This document shows positions 32,293 through 41,618 of a DNA stretch of 64,000 nt, in pieces. The translations under genes and the position numbers were made by a program. The notes below the pieces were generated by a model. It saw only the letters and a list, made by a program, of their open reading frames with translations, had not been told where the DNA came from and did no database searches. The DNA is from Bdellovibrio bacteriovorus (GTDB lineage: Bacteria > Bdellovibrionota > Bdellovibrionia > Bdellovibrionales > Bdellovibrionaceae): assembly GCF_001592755.1 (NCBI RefSeq), contig NZ_LUKF01000002.1, positions 160,608-224,607 of the forward strand, read 5' to 3'. Every line of letters begins with the position of its first letter. Positions within the stretch are counted from its first letter, which is position 1.

Positions 32293-33072
32293 ATGAACAT
32301 TGAAACCTATCTAGAACAACGAAAACGCCAAAGCGAAGCCCTGCCAAACTATCGTGAGCTTTGCACATCTTGCATCCAACCCAAATTTTCCTGCTACTGC
32401 CGTCACATTGAACGCTTCCATCCCAACATCGACTTCATGATCCTAATCCACCCGATAGAAGTCCGCCGCCGCATCGCCACCGGGCGCATGTCCCATTTAT
32501 GTTTAGAAGGTTCATTCTTAATTCGAGGCCAAGACTACACGAACGTAGATGAGGTAAACCAGATTCTGGCAGATGAAAGTCGTCAGTGTATGATCCTCTA
32601 TCCAGGAAAAACCTCGACGAATCTAACACCATTGAATGCTGAAGAAAGAAAAAATCTGTTTGATCCTTCAAAGAAGTTAACCTTGTTCGTCATCGACGGC
32701 ACATGGTTAACCGCAAAAAAGATGATGCGACAAAGTCAGAATTTATTGAACCTACCCCGCATCTGTTTTTCACCAGAAAAACCATCCAACTTCCGCGTGC
32801 GCAAGCAACCGCATAGCGCGTGTTACTCAACCCTTGAGGCTATTCACCACACAATTGAACTTTTGGGCGAGAGTCAGGGATTTGAAGTCTCTTCGCGAGT
32901 TCACGATAGACTACTGCATGTTTTCGATTCGATGGTGGAGTTGCAGCTGAGTTTTATCAAGAAGGCGGATGAGATTGATAGTCCGAAGCGGTATCGCAAG
33001 CCGACTTCCGTAGATCGAGAAACTAGCTTAAACTTCCAGGGGACTTCATCTAGAGTTTTGCTCAAGGTATGA
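32293..33072 (+). CDS. DTW-domain tRNA-uridine aminocarboxypropyltransferase
   Basis: The 259-residue protein has four cysteines (24, 27, 34, 36) that likely bind zinc, and the family motif DGTW at residues 135-138 followed by LTAKKM. SPEKPSNFRVRKQP is another conserved family segment. DTW proteins such as E. coli TapT transfer an aminocarboxypropyl group from AdoMet to uridine in tRNA, giving acp3U. The C-terminal 50 residues are charged and less conserved. It is cytoplasmic; no operon partner is apparent. Confidence 0.88.
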   Translation: MNIETYLEQRKRQSEALPNYRELCTSCIQPKFSCYCRHIERFHPNIDFMILIHPIEVRRRIATGRMSHLCLEGSFLIRGQDYTNVDEVNQILADESRQCMILYPGKTSTNLTPLNAEERKNLFDPSKKLTLFVIDGTWLTAKKMMRQSQNLLNLPRICFSPEKPSNFRVRKQPHSACYSTLEAIHHTIELLGESQGFEVSSRVHDRLLHVFDSMVELQLSFIKKADEIDSPKRYRKPTSVDRETSLNFQGTSSRVLLKV

Positions 33073-33146
33073 CTAAAAAGTTCGCGCAAACATCTGTTGG
33101 CACGATTGCGATAATAGGATGGATTTGTGAGAACGATTAAGAGACA

Positions 33147-33171
33147 AAACTTAAAGCGACCGAGCGGCCGC
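33147..33171 (-). terminator. Terminator after the RHS downstream gene
   Basis: On the minus strand GCGGCC, loop GCTC and GGTCGC (one G-U pair) form a stem followed by TTTAAGTTTTG. It lies 25 bases beyond the stop of the gene at 33196 and opposite the end of the DTW gene. Confidence 0.55.
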
Positions 33172-33195
33172 CTTCTGGGTTTTATCTTTTTGCCT

Positions 33196-33639
33196 CTATC
33201 TATCAATCCACCGTTCTAAGATCTTTTTCTCGTCTCCACGGGAGACATCTCCCGACGAAGATTTTTTCCAATTTTCTTTTTCAAAAATTACAAGTTTAAC
33301 AAGCAAATTGTCAGGAGAATTCTGCTGTAATATTTTACTTACGACATTCTGCTGTTCCAAATCCGTAACTCCATAAATAGTCACATAAAGATATTTTTTC
33401 ATCAAAAAACTAATTCGTAGTTCACAAAACATTGCTTTGCCTGTTGAACTAATCGGACTCGCAGGGATACTAACAGAACTACTAATTTTTTCGAATATAG
33501 AATGACAGCCCTCGTAATATTGTTGATCTTCGCGCGTCAAAACGGCCTCACTCAGTGCTAAACTTTTATAAAACCATACACTAACATAAGCGAATACAAC
33601 AGTTATCACTAAAGACCCGACCACTAAGTTTCTTCTCAT
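33196..33639 (-). CDS. Membrane-anchored protein, candidate immunity partner of RHS
   Basis: The 147-residue product begins with a single hydrophobic helix (about 6-25), followed by a soluble domain of about 120 residues with two cysteines (GCHSIF, MFCELR), probably periplasmic. No family is recognised. It is 13 bases downstream of the RHS gene on the same strand, before a terminator, and both share an AT-rich composition. The position and size match immunity genes of polymorphic toxins. The membrane anchor would place it to block a toxin acting in the periplasm. This is inference from context only. Confidence 0.6.
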   Translation of the reverse strand: MRRNLVVGSLVITVVFAYVSVWFYKSLALSEAVLTREDQQYYEGCHSIFEKISSSVSIPASPISSTGKAMFCELRISFLMKKYLYVTIYGVTDLEQQNVVSKILQQNSPDNLLVKLVIFEKENWKKSSSGDVSRGDEKKILERWIDR

Positions 33640-33652
33640 ATTCTAACTCCTT

Positions 33653-36600
33653 TTAGAACCCTACAGCTTTTGCGGGAATATTGGAAGGTACAACCCCTCC
33701 AGCTGCGCGGATTACTCGATATACGAACGTGTTGCTATTATTAATCCCCGAACCGAATGGATTATTTGAATACGTCCCTGGCGTTAATATGCTAAACTGA
33801 TTAAAAATTTCTTTGTCGAAATCATCGGCCGATCTACCGCAAATGCCTTGGCTAACATTCGCACTATAATTGGTAAAGCTATCTCTTGGATCATTGACAC
33901 TTTTAACTCCAGTCGCCCCGGGAAGAAACCCCATTCCTCCTTCGGCAAAGACACTCAGCGTAATAGGCTTTGATCCTAGAGAACTTCCCGATTCTGGTGT
34001 GATAACAAGATAACAGTGAGAGGCCGCACTAAATCCAGATACAGGACGACAGTGGACATCAGTCCGAAGCCCACTTGGATCAACAAAATTAACTGGGTCC
34101 TGCAATGTATATCCATAAAGGTTAGAGTCACCACCCTTAAATCTAATCGGGTCTTTATTTGTCCATCTTCCAGTTTCCGGATCGAAGTCTCTCGCACCAA
34201 ATCTTACAAACTTGGTGTCGGCATCATAAAGACCGCCAGCAAACCCAAATGGAACTAACCCAGGGTTCGTATCCAGGCGTACATTGCCGAATTCGTCGTG
34301 ATCCATTTTCTGAAGGAATGTCCCATCAACTGCATTCACAACGGCGCGTAGGGATCCTTGTCTGTTCGTTACGATTTTATATTTAGTTGTTCCCATAATC
34401 ATGTATTCGGGCACATTAGCTTTTAAACCATAAACGAAACGCTTTACTAAATTTCCAGAGGCATCAAGCTCAGCTGCAATTCTGAACTGATCCTGATAGA
34501 TCCATCGTTTTTGCAAAACACCATTTATTCTTTTACCTGTTCTTCTGTTGAAACTATCTATCTCATACTCAATGATATTACCGTTAGCTAAGATTACTTT
34601 CGTAAGGTTTCCAAAATCATCATAAAAGTATTCTGTCGTGCCTAGCAAAACATATGGCCAACTGGTGACATTATAATCTGTTCTCGTCTCGAGCTCGCCA
34701 TCTCTTTTATATGTGAACTGTGCAGAATAAGTTTTATTATTCAAAGTGTCGTCAATTGTCATGTAGTCTAAGCGTTCATCGTTAGAGTAACTATATATAA
34801 TATCCTTATTATTGATGGTTGCCGTCAGCCTTGCATTATTAACAACTATACCATTACCGAATAAATCATATTCGTAAGTATTAATTTTAGTTACTGACGG
34901 AACGGTATCCGTAGTGTTCGAAGATCGCTTTAGTCTTCTATTCGTATCGTACTGATAAATTTCAGTATCTTGTACACCATCCAGATTCTGTAGTTTTCCA
35001 ACTATCAAGCCTCTAGTAAGCTCGATATCAAAGCTTTCTTTATAGATCGTCACACCATTGTGCTTAACTAATATCTGAGAAACATCGCCGTAAGAGTTAT
35101 GTGCAATTTCTTCCGTAACGTTATCAACTATTGATCCCGAAGATTGACCGTTAGAATCATATGTAAGAGTAGCGCCACCAATACTCGATAACCGTAGGCC
35201 AGAGTCGTACCCATATGTTAATTGAGATGTTGCGCCCCCTACTACTACCTGGTCTTGCTGAGTTAAACCATTTAATGGCGCAAGGACATAGGAATATGCT
35301 CCGATAAGATTCCCGACCTGATCTTTATAAGTAAATTGAACAGGCACATTGCCCGTGTAACTTATTTCCGTAGAGAGCCCAGCAGGAGTAATTATGCTAG
35401 AAACTAAACCGTTGGCGTTATGCGAATATATATATTCGCCAGCTGAAGTCGTTACCTTCGTTAATACCCCCGTTAAAAGTCCATAGCTGTAAGTAACGGT
35501 TCTCCCCGAAGGCTTTTGAATTTGAGTTAATTGCTTATCGGCGTTGTATACGTATGAAGTTGTATTTCTTAAAAAAGTTCCATTCACGCCAACGTAAGGA
35601 GTCGAATAACTGTTAATCAAGTCATTTATGTCGAAAGAAAAATCATGAATTCTATCTGTAGCCGAATAATCTCCTATGCTCACTTTAGTATTATTTCCGG
35701 CGGAGTCATACGCGAAACGAACTTGAAGACCGTTATTGTCTAGCATCGCAGACAGTCTGCCATAAATATCATAACCCAAAGTATAGATATTTGAATATTC
35801 GGAATCGGAAACTGTTTCCAGCTCGCCCCAAATATTGTAAGTGAATGTATAACCTCTTTGCCCCTGCCAAATACCAGTCATTAAATCGTTAGAATAGGTA
35901 TACGTGGTGGGCAATAAGTTACCGATCTTTTCTGACACAACTCTTTGATATGCATCGATCTTTATCTCCGTTGTAGGCCTTCCAGGCGACACAGTCGTGA
36001 ACGTTTTTGTTGTAGGGTTATAAGTCGTCGTTTTAGTTAAAGAGCCAAGAGTATCAGTTACAGTCATTGCTGATATTGAATAAGGGTCATTTACATTGCC
36101 CAACGTAACTGATTGAGTGGAGGTTGAAGAAATATCGATGCCATTTGGAAGCTCAAGTACTTTGCCAGCAGGATAACGTGATTCAGGAAATCTAGGGTCA
36201 GGCAAGAAATCCGTCGTAAGGATTGAGCCACTTGACTCAAATATTTCTTGAGAATTGTTAAAAGAACGAACCGAAGAAATACCGTTAGGCGTCGTTACCG
36301 TTTGCTTTGTCATTCCTGATGCAAGATCTTCGATTTTATACAGCGTGCTTCTATTCATTCCTGTAATACGCGCCACCTCATAGTTCGTTGGCGAATTGAC
36401 TGTTTTTATCAAATCAAAGAAAAATCCTGAAGGTTTAGCATCCTTGATAAGGTTACCGTTTGTATCGTATGTAAAAGTATTGAGCAGTCCTCTTGAATCA
36501 GCAAAAGTTGCTAAAAGATTTTGTCCATTGAATGTAAAGCCATATCCTGACTGGGTACCACCATTATGCAATACATAGGTACTACTTAATTTATCATTGC

Positions 36601-38095
36601 CATCGTAGTTGAACCTTGTTGCGAAAGCCCCGATATCCCATCCTTTGGGAGAAACATCTTGAAAGCCTCGCGGCGCAACTATGTAATCGAGTTTGTTATT
36701 GAGTCTTTTAAACTGCGTAGTTAAATTAAATGGTTCAACTATCGAAATCAAATTCCCCTGGGCATCATAGTTGAAAGTAAATACGGTTGCTCCAGTAAGG
36801 CCAAGCTTTGTAAAAACAATTCGTCCCATCGAATCAAAATAATAAACCAGACTTCCATCTGTCTCCGCCACTGAATGAGCAACCCCCGTCATTCCAGAAA
36901 CAACCTTCCCTTGAACCTTTCTTATTTGTCCGTCACCGCTGAAAAGAGTTTTTGCCGCGTCACTGTAAAACTGATAGATGCTAGGAACAAAACCGTTCAA
37001 ACCAATTTTTTGTGCGTTAAAGCTACCCAGTGCTATATCTTGGGTTTTCACAAAGGGCACAGCAGAACTAGACAAATACTGTTTTGCCGTAACTGTAAAT
37101 TTTCGTGGTCCGATCTCCACAATATTACTTTTATTTTTTCCATCCCAATCGAATGAAAATACTAGATTGCTTTGATTTGGGATATTGAGGTTGGAGCTGT
37201 AGGATCCATCTGCAGATGTGACAGTCACATCAAAAGCATTGGTATCGGAAGCTGCACTTGCTCCAGTCAACGGAAGCTTCAATTTATAGTCGCCAGGTCT
37301 CTTATTATAGTGAGAGAAATAATTAAGCTTAAACTTATCTATCCCTGCAAGAGGGATACTTTCTCCAACAATCTGGTTGTCTACATGGACAATTGATCCG
37401 CAAGTCATCGTGTTGTTTTCGCGCAGTTCGTTAGCTACTTTTCCTAAACCAACCGACGTTGTCGGAATGGGGCTGACGGGTCCCCAGAATATTTCGAACG
37501 ATTGATAAAATGGTTTGTTCGCAATCCCGTTTGAATAGTCAGATGTCCAGATTTGCTTAATTGGCACATCACATTCAATTTGAATAGGAACAAGGTTGCC
37601 TTTGAAGTTATTCGGAACCGAATAGCCAATAATTATGTAATTGCTTCCATAGTATGCATCTTCATTAGATATACAGTTATAAGACTGTCCCGGGGCAACA
37701 TCTAAGTTGGCAGTAATATGGACTTCATAGTGAGCACCAACATAGTTGGCGTCATAGCAGGTGGGAGTTGCTTGAGCGATCATGAATCGAACCGCATTAA
37801 CATTAGGTTGAACAATAGTGAAGGACGCATCGTAAGCACCCCTTGATGACCCGATTCCAGCGCAAGTACTTTCTGTATGTGGATTGCAGTAAATGGATTG
37901 TGGTGAACAGTTCGCGACGCTCACCGCGCCATTCGTCATTGCATCTCCAAAATTCGTTGTAATAGTAGAAGGATCGGAGAGCTTGTATAAATAAGAGGTT
38001 GAACTAGTGGACACCCCAGGGAGCACTTGGGAATGCACAGAGAAAGGTATTGAAGAAAGCAGCACAAGTAACAGATGGCTTTTGGAGATCAACAT
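33653..38095 (-). CDS. Secreted RHS/YD-repeat protein with variable C-terminal domain
   Basis: The 1480-residue protein starts at ATG 38095 (GAGGAG upstream) with a signal peptide. The N-terminal 450 residues are beta-rich and unrecognised. A long series of YD repeats follows (motifs like YDAQGN, FTYDTNGNL, YDYFGN-type), ending in the RHS-associated core: FGARDFDPETGRWTNKDPI, LYGYTLQDPVNFVDPSGL. The 137 residues after DPSGL (bases 33656-34066) form a separate domain with HCYLVITPE, a Cys near ICGRS and NNSNTFVYRVIRAAGG, recalling C-terminal domains seen in other RHS toxins. RHS proteins encapsulate and deliver such domains. The region appears AT-rich compared with neighbours, suggesting transfer. 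Confidence 0.88.
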   Translation of the reverse strand: MLISKSHLLLVLLSSIPFSVHSQVLPGVSTSSTSYLYKLSDPSTITTNFGDAMTNGAVSVANCSPQSIYCNPHTESTCAGIGSSRGAYDASFTIVQPNVNAVRFMIAQATPTCYDANYVGAHYEVHITANLDVAPGQSYNCISNEDAYYGSNYIIIGYSVPNNFKGNLVPIQIECDVPIKQIWTSDYSNGIANKPFYQSFEIFWGPVSPIPTTSVGLGKVANELRENNTMTCGSIVHVDNQIVGESIPLAGIDKFKLNYFSHYNKRPGDYKLKLPLTGASAASDTNAFDVTVTSADGSYSSNLNIPNQSNLVFSFDWDGKNKSNIVEIGPRKFTVTAKQYLSSSAVPFVKTQDIALGSFNAQKIGLNGFVPSIYQFYSDAAKTLFSGDGQIRKVQGKVVSGMTGVAHSVAETDGSLVYYFDSMGRIVFTKLGLTGATVFTFNYDAQGNLISIVEPFNLTTQFKRLNNKLDYIVAPRGFQDVSPKGWDIGAFATRFNYDGNDKLSSTYVLHNGGTQSGYGFTFNGQNLLATFADSRGLLNTFTYDTNGNLIKDAKPSGFFFDLIKTVNSPTNYEVARITGMNRSTLYKIEDLASGMTKQTVTTPNGISSVRSFNNSQEIFESSGSILTTDFLPDPRFPESRYPAGKVLELPNGIDISSTSTQSVTLGNVNDPYSISAMTVTDTLGSLTKTTTYNPTTKTFTTVSPGRPTTEIKIDAYQRVVSEKIGNLLPTTYTYSNDLMTGIWQGQRGYTFTYNIWGELETVSDSEYSNIYTLGYDIYGRLSAMLDNNGLQVRFAYDSAGNNTKVSIGDYSATDRIHDFSFDINDLINSYSTPYVGVNGTFLRNTTSYVYNADKQLTQIQKPSGRTVTYSYGLLTGVLTKVTTSAGEYIYSHNANGLVSSIITPAGLSTEISYTGNVPVQFTYKDQVGNLIGAYSYVLAPLNGLTQQDQVVVGGATSQLTYGYDSGLRLSSIGGATLTYDSNGQSSGSIVDNVTEEIAHNSYGDVSQILVKHNGVTIYKESFDIELTRGLIVGKLQNLDGVQDTEIYQYDTNRRLKRSSNTTDTVPSVTKINTYEYDLFGNGIVVNNARLTATINNKDIIYSYSNDERLDYMTIDDTLNNKTYSAQFTYKRDGELETRTDYNVTSWPYVLLGTTEYFYDDFGNLTKVILANGNIIEYEIDSFNRRTGKRINGVLQKRWIYQDQFRIAAELDASGNLVKRFVYGLKANVPEYMIMGTTKYKIVTNRQGSLRAVVNAVDGTFLQKMDHDEFGNVRLDTNPGLVPFGFAGGLYDADTKFVRFGARDFDPETGRWTNKDPIRFKGGDSNLYGYTLQDPVNFVDPSGLRTDVHCRPVSGFSAASHCYLVITPESGSSLGSKPITLSVFAEGGMGFLPGATGVKSVNDPRDSFTNYSANVSQGICGRSADDFDKEIFNQFSILTPGTYSNNPFGSGINNSNTFVYRVIRAAGGVVPSNIPAKAVGF

Positions 38096-38265
38096 ACACA
38101 CTCCTCACTTTGCGAATGGTATGATCGTAACTAAAAAAGGCGCAGAATGCTAAAACTAACTAACAACCGCCTCTAAACAATACGATGTGTATAAAGAAAC
38201 GGTTAATACAAACAATCTTTTGATTTTTTTGTCTTTATCTTTACAGGAATATATCGGATACGGAG

Positions 38266-38694
38266 TTATCGAATACGGCATTTGTTACCGTAAAATCCCG
38301 CTCTTGAAATTGTACCATTAGCACCAATCTCAAAAAAGGTACTGCATGTATATGTAAGACTGCGAGGAGGAAGTTTGTCGGCATTAGATTCGTAGACTGC
38401 TTCTTTTCCAAACGGTAGATAATAGTCCATAATCATATAGTGCGGTTTTTCACCGATAACTTTTTGAAGAGGCGCGGCAGGCGCAAGATCAGAGTCTATT
38501 AATTGAAAATAGATCAACTGCGTTCCATCATCATTTTTGATAGTTTTGGCTGGTTCGCCCCACGCTTTCTCAAGCTCTTGAGGCGTAAATCCGATCCAAC
38601 CATCAATTTTCTTTTGATATTTCTTTTCGGTGGCACATGAAGTGATACCGACGCTTAAAACAATAAAACAGGCGACTTTAAAGAGAGACTTCAT
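38266..38694 (-). CDS. Small lipoprotein of unknown function
   Basis: The 142-residue product starts at 38694 (GAGGGG site), with a lipoprotein signal ending ITSC. The early segment WIGFTPQELEKAWGEPAKT, followed by a GTQLIYFQ strand, resembles small outer-membrane lipoproteins of the SmpA/BamE-like type, where a Gly-x-Pro turn precedes paired strands. The similarity is only loose. Two late cysteines (TYTCST, GNKCRIR) may pair. It follows, with a 170-base gap, the 5' side of the RHS gene. Confidence 0.68.
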   Translation of the reverse strand: MKSLFKVACFIVLSVGITSCATEKKYQKKIDGWIGFTPQELEKAWGEPAKTIKNDDGTQLIYFQLIDSDLAPAAPLQKVIGEKPHYMIMDYYLPFGKEAVYESNADKLPPRSLTYTCSTFFEIGANGTISRAGFYGNKCRIR

Positions 38695-38736
38695 TTCCCC
38701 TCGGTTTGCCATGAGTTTCCAGCACGACTAGAATTA

Positions 38737-39075
38737 CTAGCGACGCTTTACAAACTGCTCAAAATTCTTTTTATTCGCAAAATACAGCACGTTACCAGCA
38801 GGGTTCGCGGCAATGACGGCACTCGCTTTATCCACGGTTTTTCCGGTCAAAGCGTCTTTTGCGGTTCTTGCATTTTGGTTTTCGCTTAAGGTCTTTTTAC
38901 AGTTTTCGCAGCAACCGTAATAGGTTTTGCCAGCTACGGGTACTGGAATTTGGGGTCTTGCGAAATGCGTTTCGTTCACCATGCAAACTTCTTTATTTGG
39001 AACGATCTTCCAGTCCGAAGCAAATCCAAAAACCGAAAACATGAATGTCATTGCGAACGCGATAAGAAATTTCAT
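38737..39075 (-). CDS. Secreted TRASH-like metal-binding protein
   Basis: The 112-residue protein has a signal peptide (1-20, ending FGFAS). The mature part has VCMVNETHFARPQIPV, then GKTYYGCCENCKKTL, then a LTGKTVDKASAVI and VLYFANKKNFEQF ending. The C-x-C-C-x-x-C-type cluster and the closing aromatic pattern match the TRASH/YHS-like heavy-metal domains, proposed to bind copper or related metals. It would act in the periplasm as a metal carrier or sensor. The ATG at 39075 was chosen (GGAG seven bases upstream). Confidence 0.75.
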   Translation of the reverse strand: MKFLIAFAMTFMFSVFGFASDWKIVPNKEVCMVNETHFARPQIPVPVAGKTYYGCCENCKKTLSENQNARTAKDALTGKTVDKASAVIAANPAGNVLYFANKKNFEQFVKRR

Positions 39076-39156
39076 TTCGATACTCCATTTTGTAGTGGGC
39101 ACATGGCTCCCAATTTAGAATAGGAGCCTTCAGGAGCTTTTGTGACAGGAGGTCAA

Positions 39157-39606
39157 CTACGGGCTAGCTGTTTCCTCTTCAGAAGGGCTTTGCTGTTCTG
39201 TTTCTTCATCATCCTCATCATCAGGAGGAAGCTCAGCTTTATTCTTCTTTAGATTTTCATCGACGACAGATGAGGGTGTTTTAGCCAAAACGGAATTACA
39301 GACCTCTTTTGATCTAAAGAAGTGCTTCCACATTTCATCGTCCGTTTTACCTTTTAGCTCTGGATCTTGTAACTCCGAACCCATATAAGAGCTAAATTTC
39401 GCATATTCTTTTTGGCGTTTCAAACGAGGAAGCTTTCTTTCCCCATCACACTCCCCTTGAGAGGCTTTTCCACCTTCTGCGATAAAGCTGTAAGCTTTCG
39501 GTGGAGTTTTTCTTTTCGCCAAAGCATAAGAACCCGGACTCAAGATAGGTTGAAGAAGTAGGACGCACGCAACAGTCAGTATTTTTTTAAATCGAATATT
39601 CAACAT
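39157..39606 (-). CDS. Secreted protein with acidic C-terminal tail
   Basis: The 149-residue product was started at the ATG at 39606, which gives a basic N terminus and a hydrophobic signal ending SYALA. The mature protein has two cysteines (QGECDGE, KEVCNS) and a very acidic tail (PPDDEDDEETEQ, then SPSEEETASP). No family is recognised. A longer open frame to 39702 exists without a better ribosome site. Its acidic tail might bind cations or positively charged partners; this is speculation. Confidence 0.55.
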   Translation of the reverse strand: MLNIRFKKILTVACVLLLQPILSPGSYALAKRKTPPKAYSFIAEGGKASQGECDGERKLPRLKRQKEYAKFSSYMGSELQDPELKGKTDDEMWKHFFRSKEVCNSVLAKTPSSVVDENLKKNKAELPPDDEDDEETEQQSPSEEETASP

Positions 39607-39849
39607 ATCCAAAAATGCTAACAAGAAAACAGCCCCAAGAGAAGTTTTCTTGCTGATTCTTTCAGCTCCCAAAGGCCCGGATATCCAGCCGCGTCGAAGC
39701 AATCACATATTAGTGCGCCTGAGCGGTGAAATAACAAAGAAACAGGAAGTGGAACGCAATTCTGGAAAGGTTGCTATCTCAAGTATCTTCTTGAATGATA
39801 TTACTTCGTGAATAAAAAAAACGAAGAGCTCAATCGCAAGGAACCAGAA

Positions 39850-40512
39850 ATGAAAGTATACGTCTTCAAATCACTGCCACCGTTTCTATGGGGATACACT
39901 CGCGACATCAGAGCGATGTGGGCCTTAGAAGAATGCGGAATCAACTATGAAACTGTAGGATTGGATTGCGGCCCCAACGGCCTTCAAGATGAAACATGGT
40001 TTGAAGAAGTCTCCCCTTTCAAACAAGTCCCCGCGATTGACGACAACGGATACTTACTAACAGAGTCCGGCGCGATCTTACTTTACATCGCAGAAAAATC
40101 AGGAAAGTTGGTTCCGTCGGATCTTCAAGGGAGAGCCCAAGTCTATCGCTGGTTAATCACTTCATTAAACAACATCGAACCCTTCGCACTTCCTATTTTC
40201 TTCGCGGATCTACAAGGTGATTCAAATCCCAGTTTGAAAGCGCTACGCCCGTGGTACGTCGAGATCCTAGAAAGATTCTTCCCCACCATCGATGCCATGT
40301 TAAAAAATCAATCCTACATAACAGGATCCGATTTCACAGTAGCCGACATCGCCTTCGCCTGCGTGTTACGAGAACTTAGAAAAAATGAAGTCCTAAAAAA
40401 GTATCCCCACATCGAAAAATACCGCCAAACTTGTGAGTCCCGCCCCGCATTCACCAAAGTCCTTAATAACTACGAGGATCGACTAGCTATAACGCGAGGA
40501 AGCGCCCGATAA
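39850..40512 (+). CDS. Glutathione S-transferase-like protein
   Basis: The 220 residues follow the GST pattern. A thioredoxin-like N-terminal domain (MKVYVFKSLPP, then NGYLLTESGAILLYIAEK, the conserved cis-Pro region QVPAIDD and the glutathione-contacting Glu-Ser) leads into an all-helical C-terminal domain with GSDFTVADIAFACVL, the usual N-capping box. The activity could be glutathione conjugation or a related thiol reaction. The ATG at 39850 is preferred (AAGGAA upstream) over an upstream GTG at 39808. No operon partner is apparent. Confidence 0.88.
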   Translation: MKVYVFKSLPPFLWGYTRDIRAMWALEECGINYETVGLDCGPNGLQDETWFEEVSPFKQVPAIDDNGYLLTESGAILLYIAEKSGKLVPSDLQGRAQVYRWLITSLNNIEPFALPIFFADLQGDSNPSLKALRPWYVEILERFFPTIDAMLKNQSYITGSDFTVADIAFACVLRELRKNEVLKKYPHIEKYRQTCESRPAFTKVLNNYEDRLAITRGSAR

Positions 40513-40559
40513 AAAATCAAGAGCGGACCAAAAGAAGAGGTGACATGTTGTCGACACCA

Positions 40560-41255
40560 TTACCGTCCAAAAAAACGAATCCGACTGAGAAGTCCGAGAA
40601 GATGAGCCCACAAAGACATCACATAAGGCTTTGAAGCACGAATACGCGGGCGCCTGATAACATCCCTAATGAATATTGCGGCGGTCTTAGAATCGATTAA
40701 CATAGGCTTGCTGGGGGCTTTAGCCATCTTAGTGTCAACAAAACCAAAACGTACATTAGAGATTTTCACGTTGCTGCTCGCAAGGGCCAAACCCAACCCT
40801 TCCCAGTATCTTGATACTCCAGCCTTGGAGGCCGCGTAACTGGGCGCAGCTGTTGAAGTTAGAGCGTCAGCAATGGAGCTAAGACCTATAAAATGCCCGT
40901 ATCCTTGCTCCCTCATTTTTTTCACAATAATATTCGTTGCGGTCACAGCAGACATTAGATTGACTTGAAATACTTTTGTTTCGAATTCTAAATTTTCGGC
41001 ATCAAACTTTGCACCTATCCCGGCGCAGTAAATTCCGACTGTGATACTATCAAGTTGCGCTACAAGCTCACCCAAAAATGATTCGAATTTTAAGTCCGTA
41101 ACGTCATACAAAATATGTCGATAAGAATGGTGCGTAATTGAGGTGTTGCTTTTTGAAAGCCCAATAACTGCAAAGCCATCTTCTAGCATTTGCCTCGTAA
41201 GCTCCAACCCTATTCCTGATGAATTGCCAATAATAAGTGCCGTGCGATTATTCAC
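40560..41255 (-). CDS. Short-chain dehydrogenase/reductase
   Basis: The 231-residue protein shows the classical SDR motifs. GNSSGIG (residues 10-16) binds the nucleotide, CAGIG (77-81) follows strand 4, and catalytic Ser126/127 stands before SIAD. Tyr140 and Lys144 lie in YAASK. After these comes VRFGFVDTKM, the substrate-side segment. It uses NAD(P)H to reduce or oxidise an unknown alcohol or ketone. The Arg-rich C terminus with LLGLLSRIRFF may form a membrane-associating helix. No partner gene is adjacent. Confidence 0.9.
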   Translation of the reverse strand: MNNRTALIIGNSSGIGLELTRQMLEDGFAVIGLSKSNTSITHHSYRHILYDVTDLKFESFLGELVAQLDSITVGIYCAGIGAKFDAENLEFETKVFQVNLMSAVTATNIIVKKMREQGYGHFIGLSSIADALTSTAAPSYAASKAGVSRYWEGLGLALASSNVKISNVRFGFVDTKMAKAPSKPMLIDSKTAAIFIRDVIRRPRIRASKPYVMSLWAHLLGLLSRIRFFGR

Positions 41256-41331
41256 CCGCTCACGATACCGAAACTACAAGGCACAAACAACCTATGCTTT
41301 TTTTTCCAATCACCGATGGCCCAAAAAAAGT

Positions 41332-41350
41332 AAAATTGGTAGTGAGAGGC
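41332..41350. repeat. Duplicate of the tRNA-Met 3' end (first copy)
   Basis: The 19 bases AAAATTGGTAGTGAGAGGC repeat exactly at 41537-41555, where they span the 3' end of tRNA-Met (CCA, discriminator and acceptor stem) and the bases just beyond it. This direct repeat brackets a 186-base hairpin-rich block. Confidence 0.85.
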
Positions 41351-41499
41351 ACTGCGAGCGCGTTGGACGCCAGAGGCGTCTAACGTGACGCAGGCGGGAG
41401 TCCGCCGAAGCGCCTTGCGCGCAGAAGGACGGACCGCATAGGTTTTGCCGGCTCGAAGCCGGCAAAACCGCGTCCGCCTCTAAGACGAACGGGGTCTGA
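41351..41499. other. GC-rich hairpin block beside the tRNA
   Basis: The block is rich in inverted repeats: GACGCC-AGA-GGCGTC near 41366, GGCGGGAGTCCGCC, and a 13-base perfect stem GGTTTTGCCGGCT (41441-41453) with AGCCGGCAAAACC (41457-41469) around CGA. It encodes no protein I can support. It could be a structured RNA, a REP-like element or a remnant of integration. Confidence 0.55.
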
Positions 41500-41533
41500 A
41501 ACAAAAAAAAAGGCAGCACGACGGCCGCCTTTT
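41500..41533 (-). terminator. Intrinsic terminator of tRNA-Met
   Basis: Just after the tRNA on the minus strand, AAAAGGCGGC, loop CGTCGT and GCTGCCTTTT form a ten-base stem (one G-U pair), followed by a run of nine T in total. Confidence 0.9.
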
Positions 41534-41541
41534 CAAAAAAT

Positions 41542-41618
<77 letters not shown>

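Noticed and set aside
41310..41519. Minus-strand frame through the hairpin block next to tRNA-Met
   Set aside because: It reads through inverted repeats and the tRNA terminator; composition is Arg/Ser/Leu noise.
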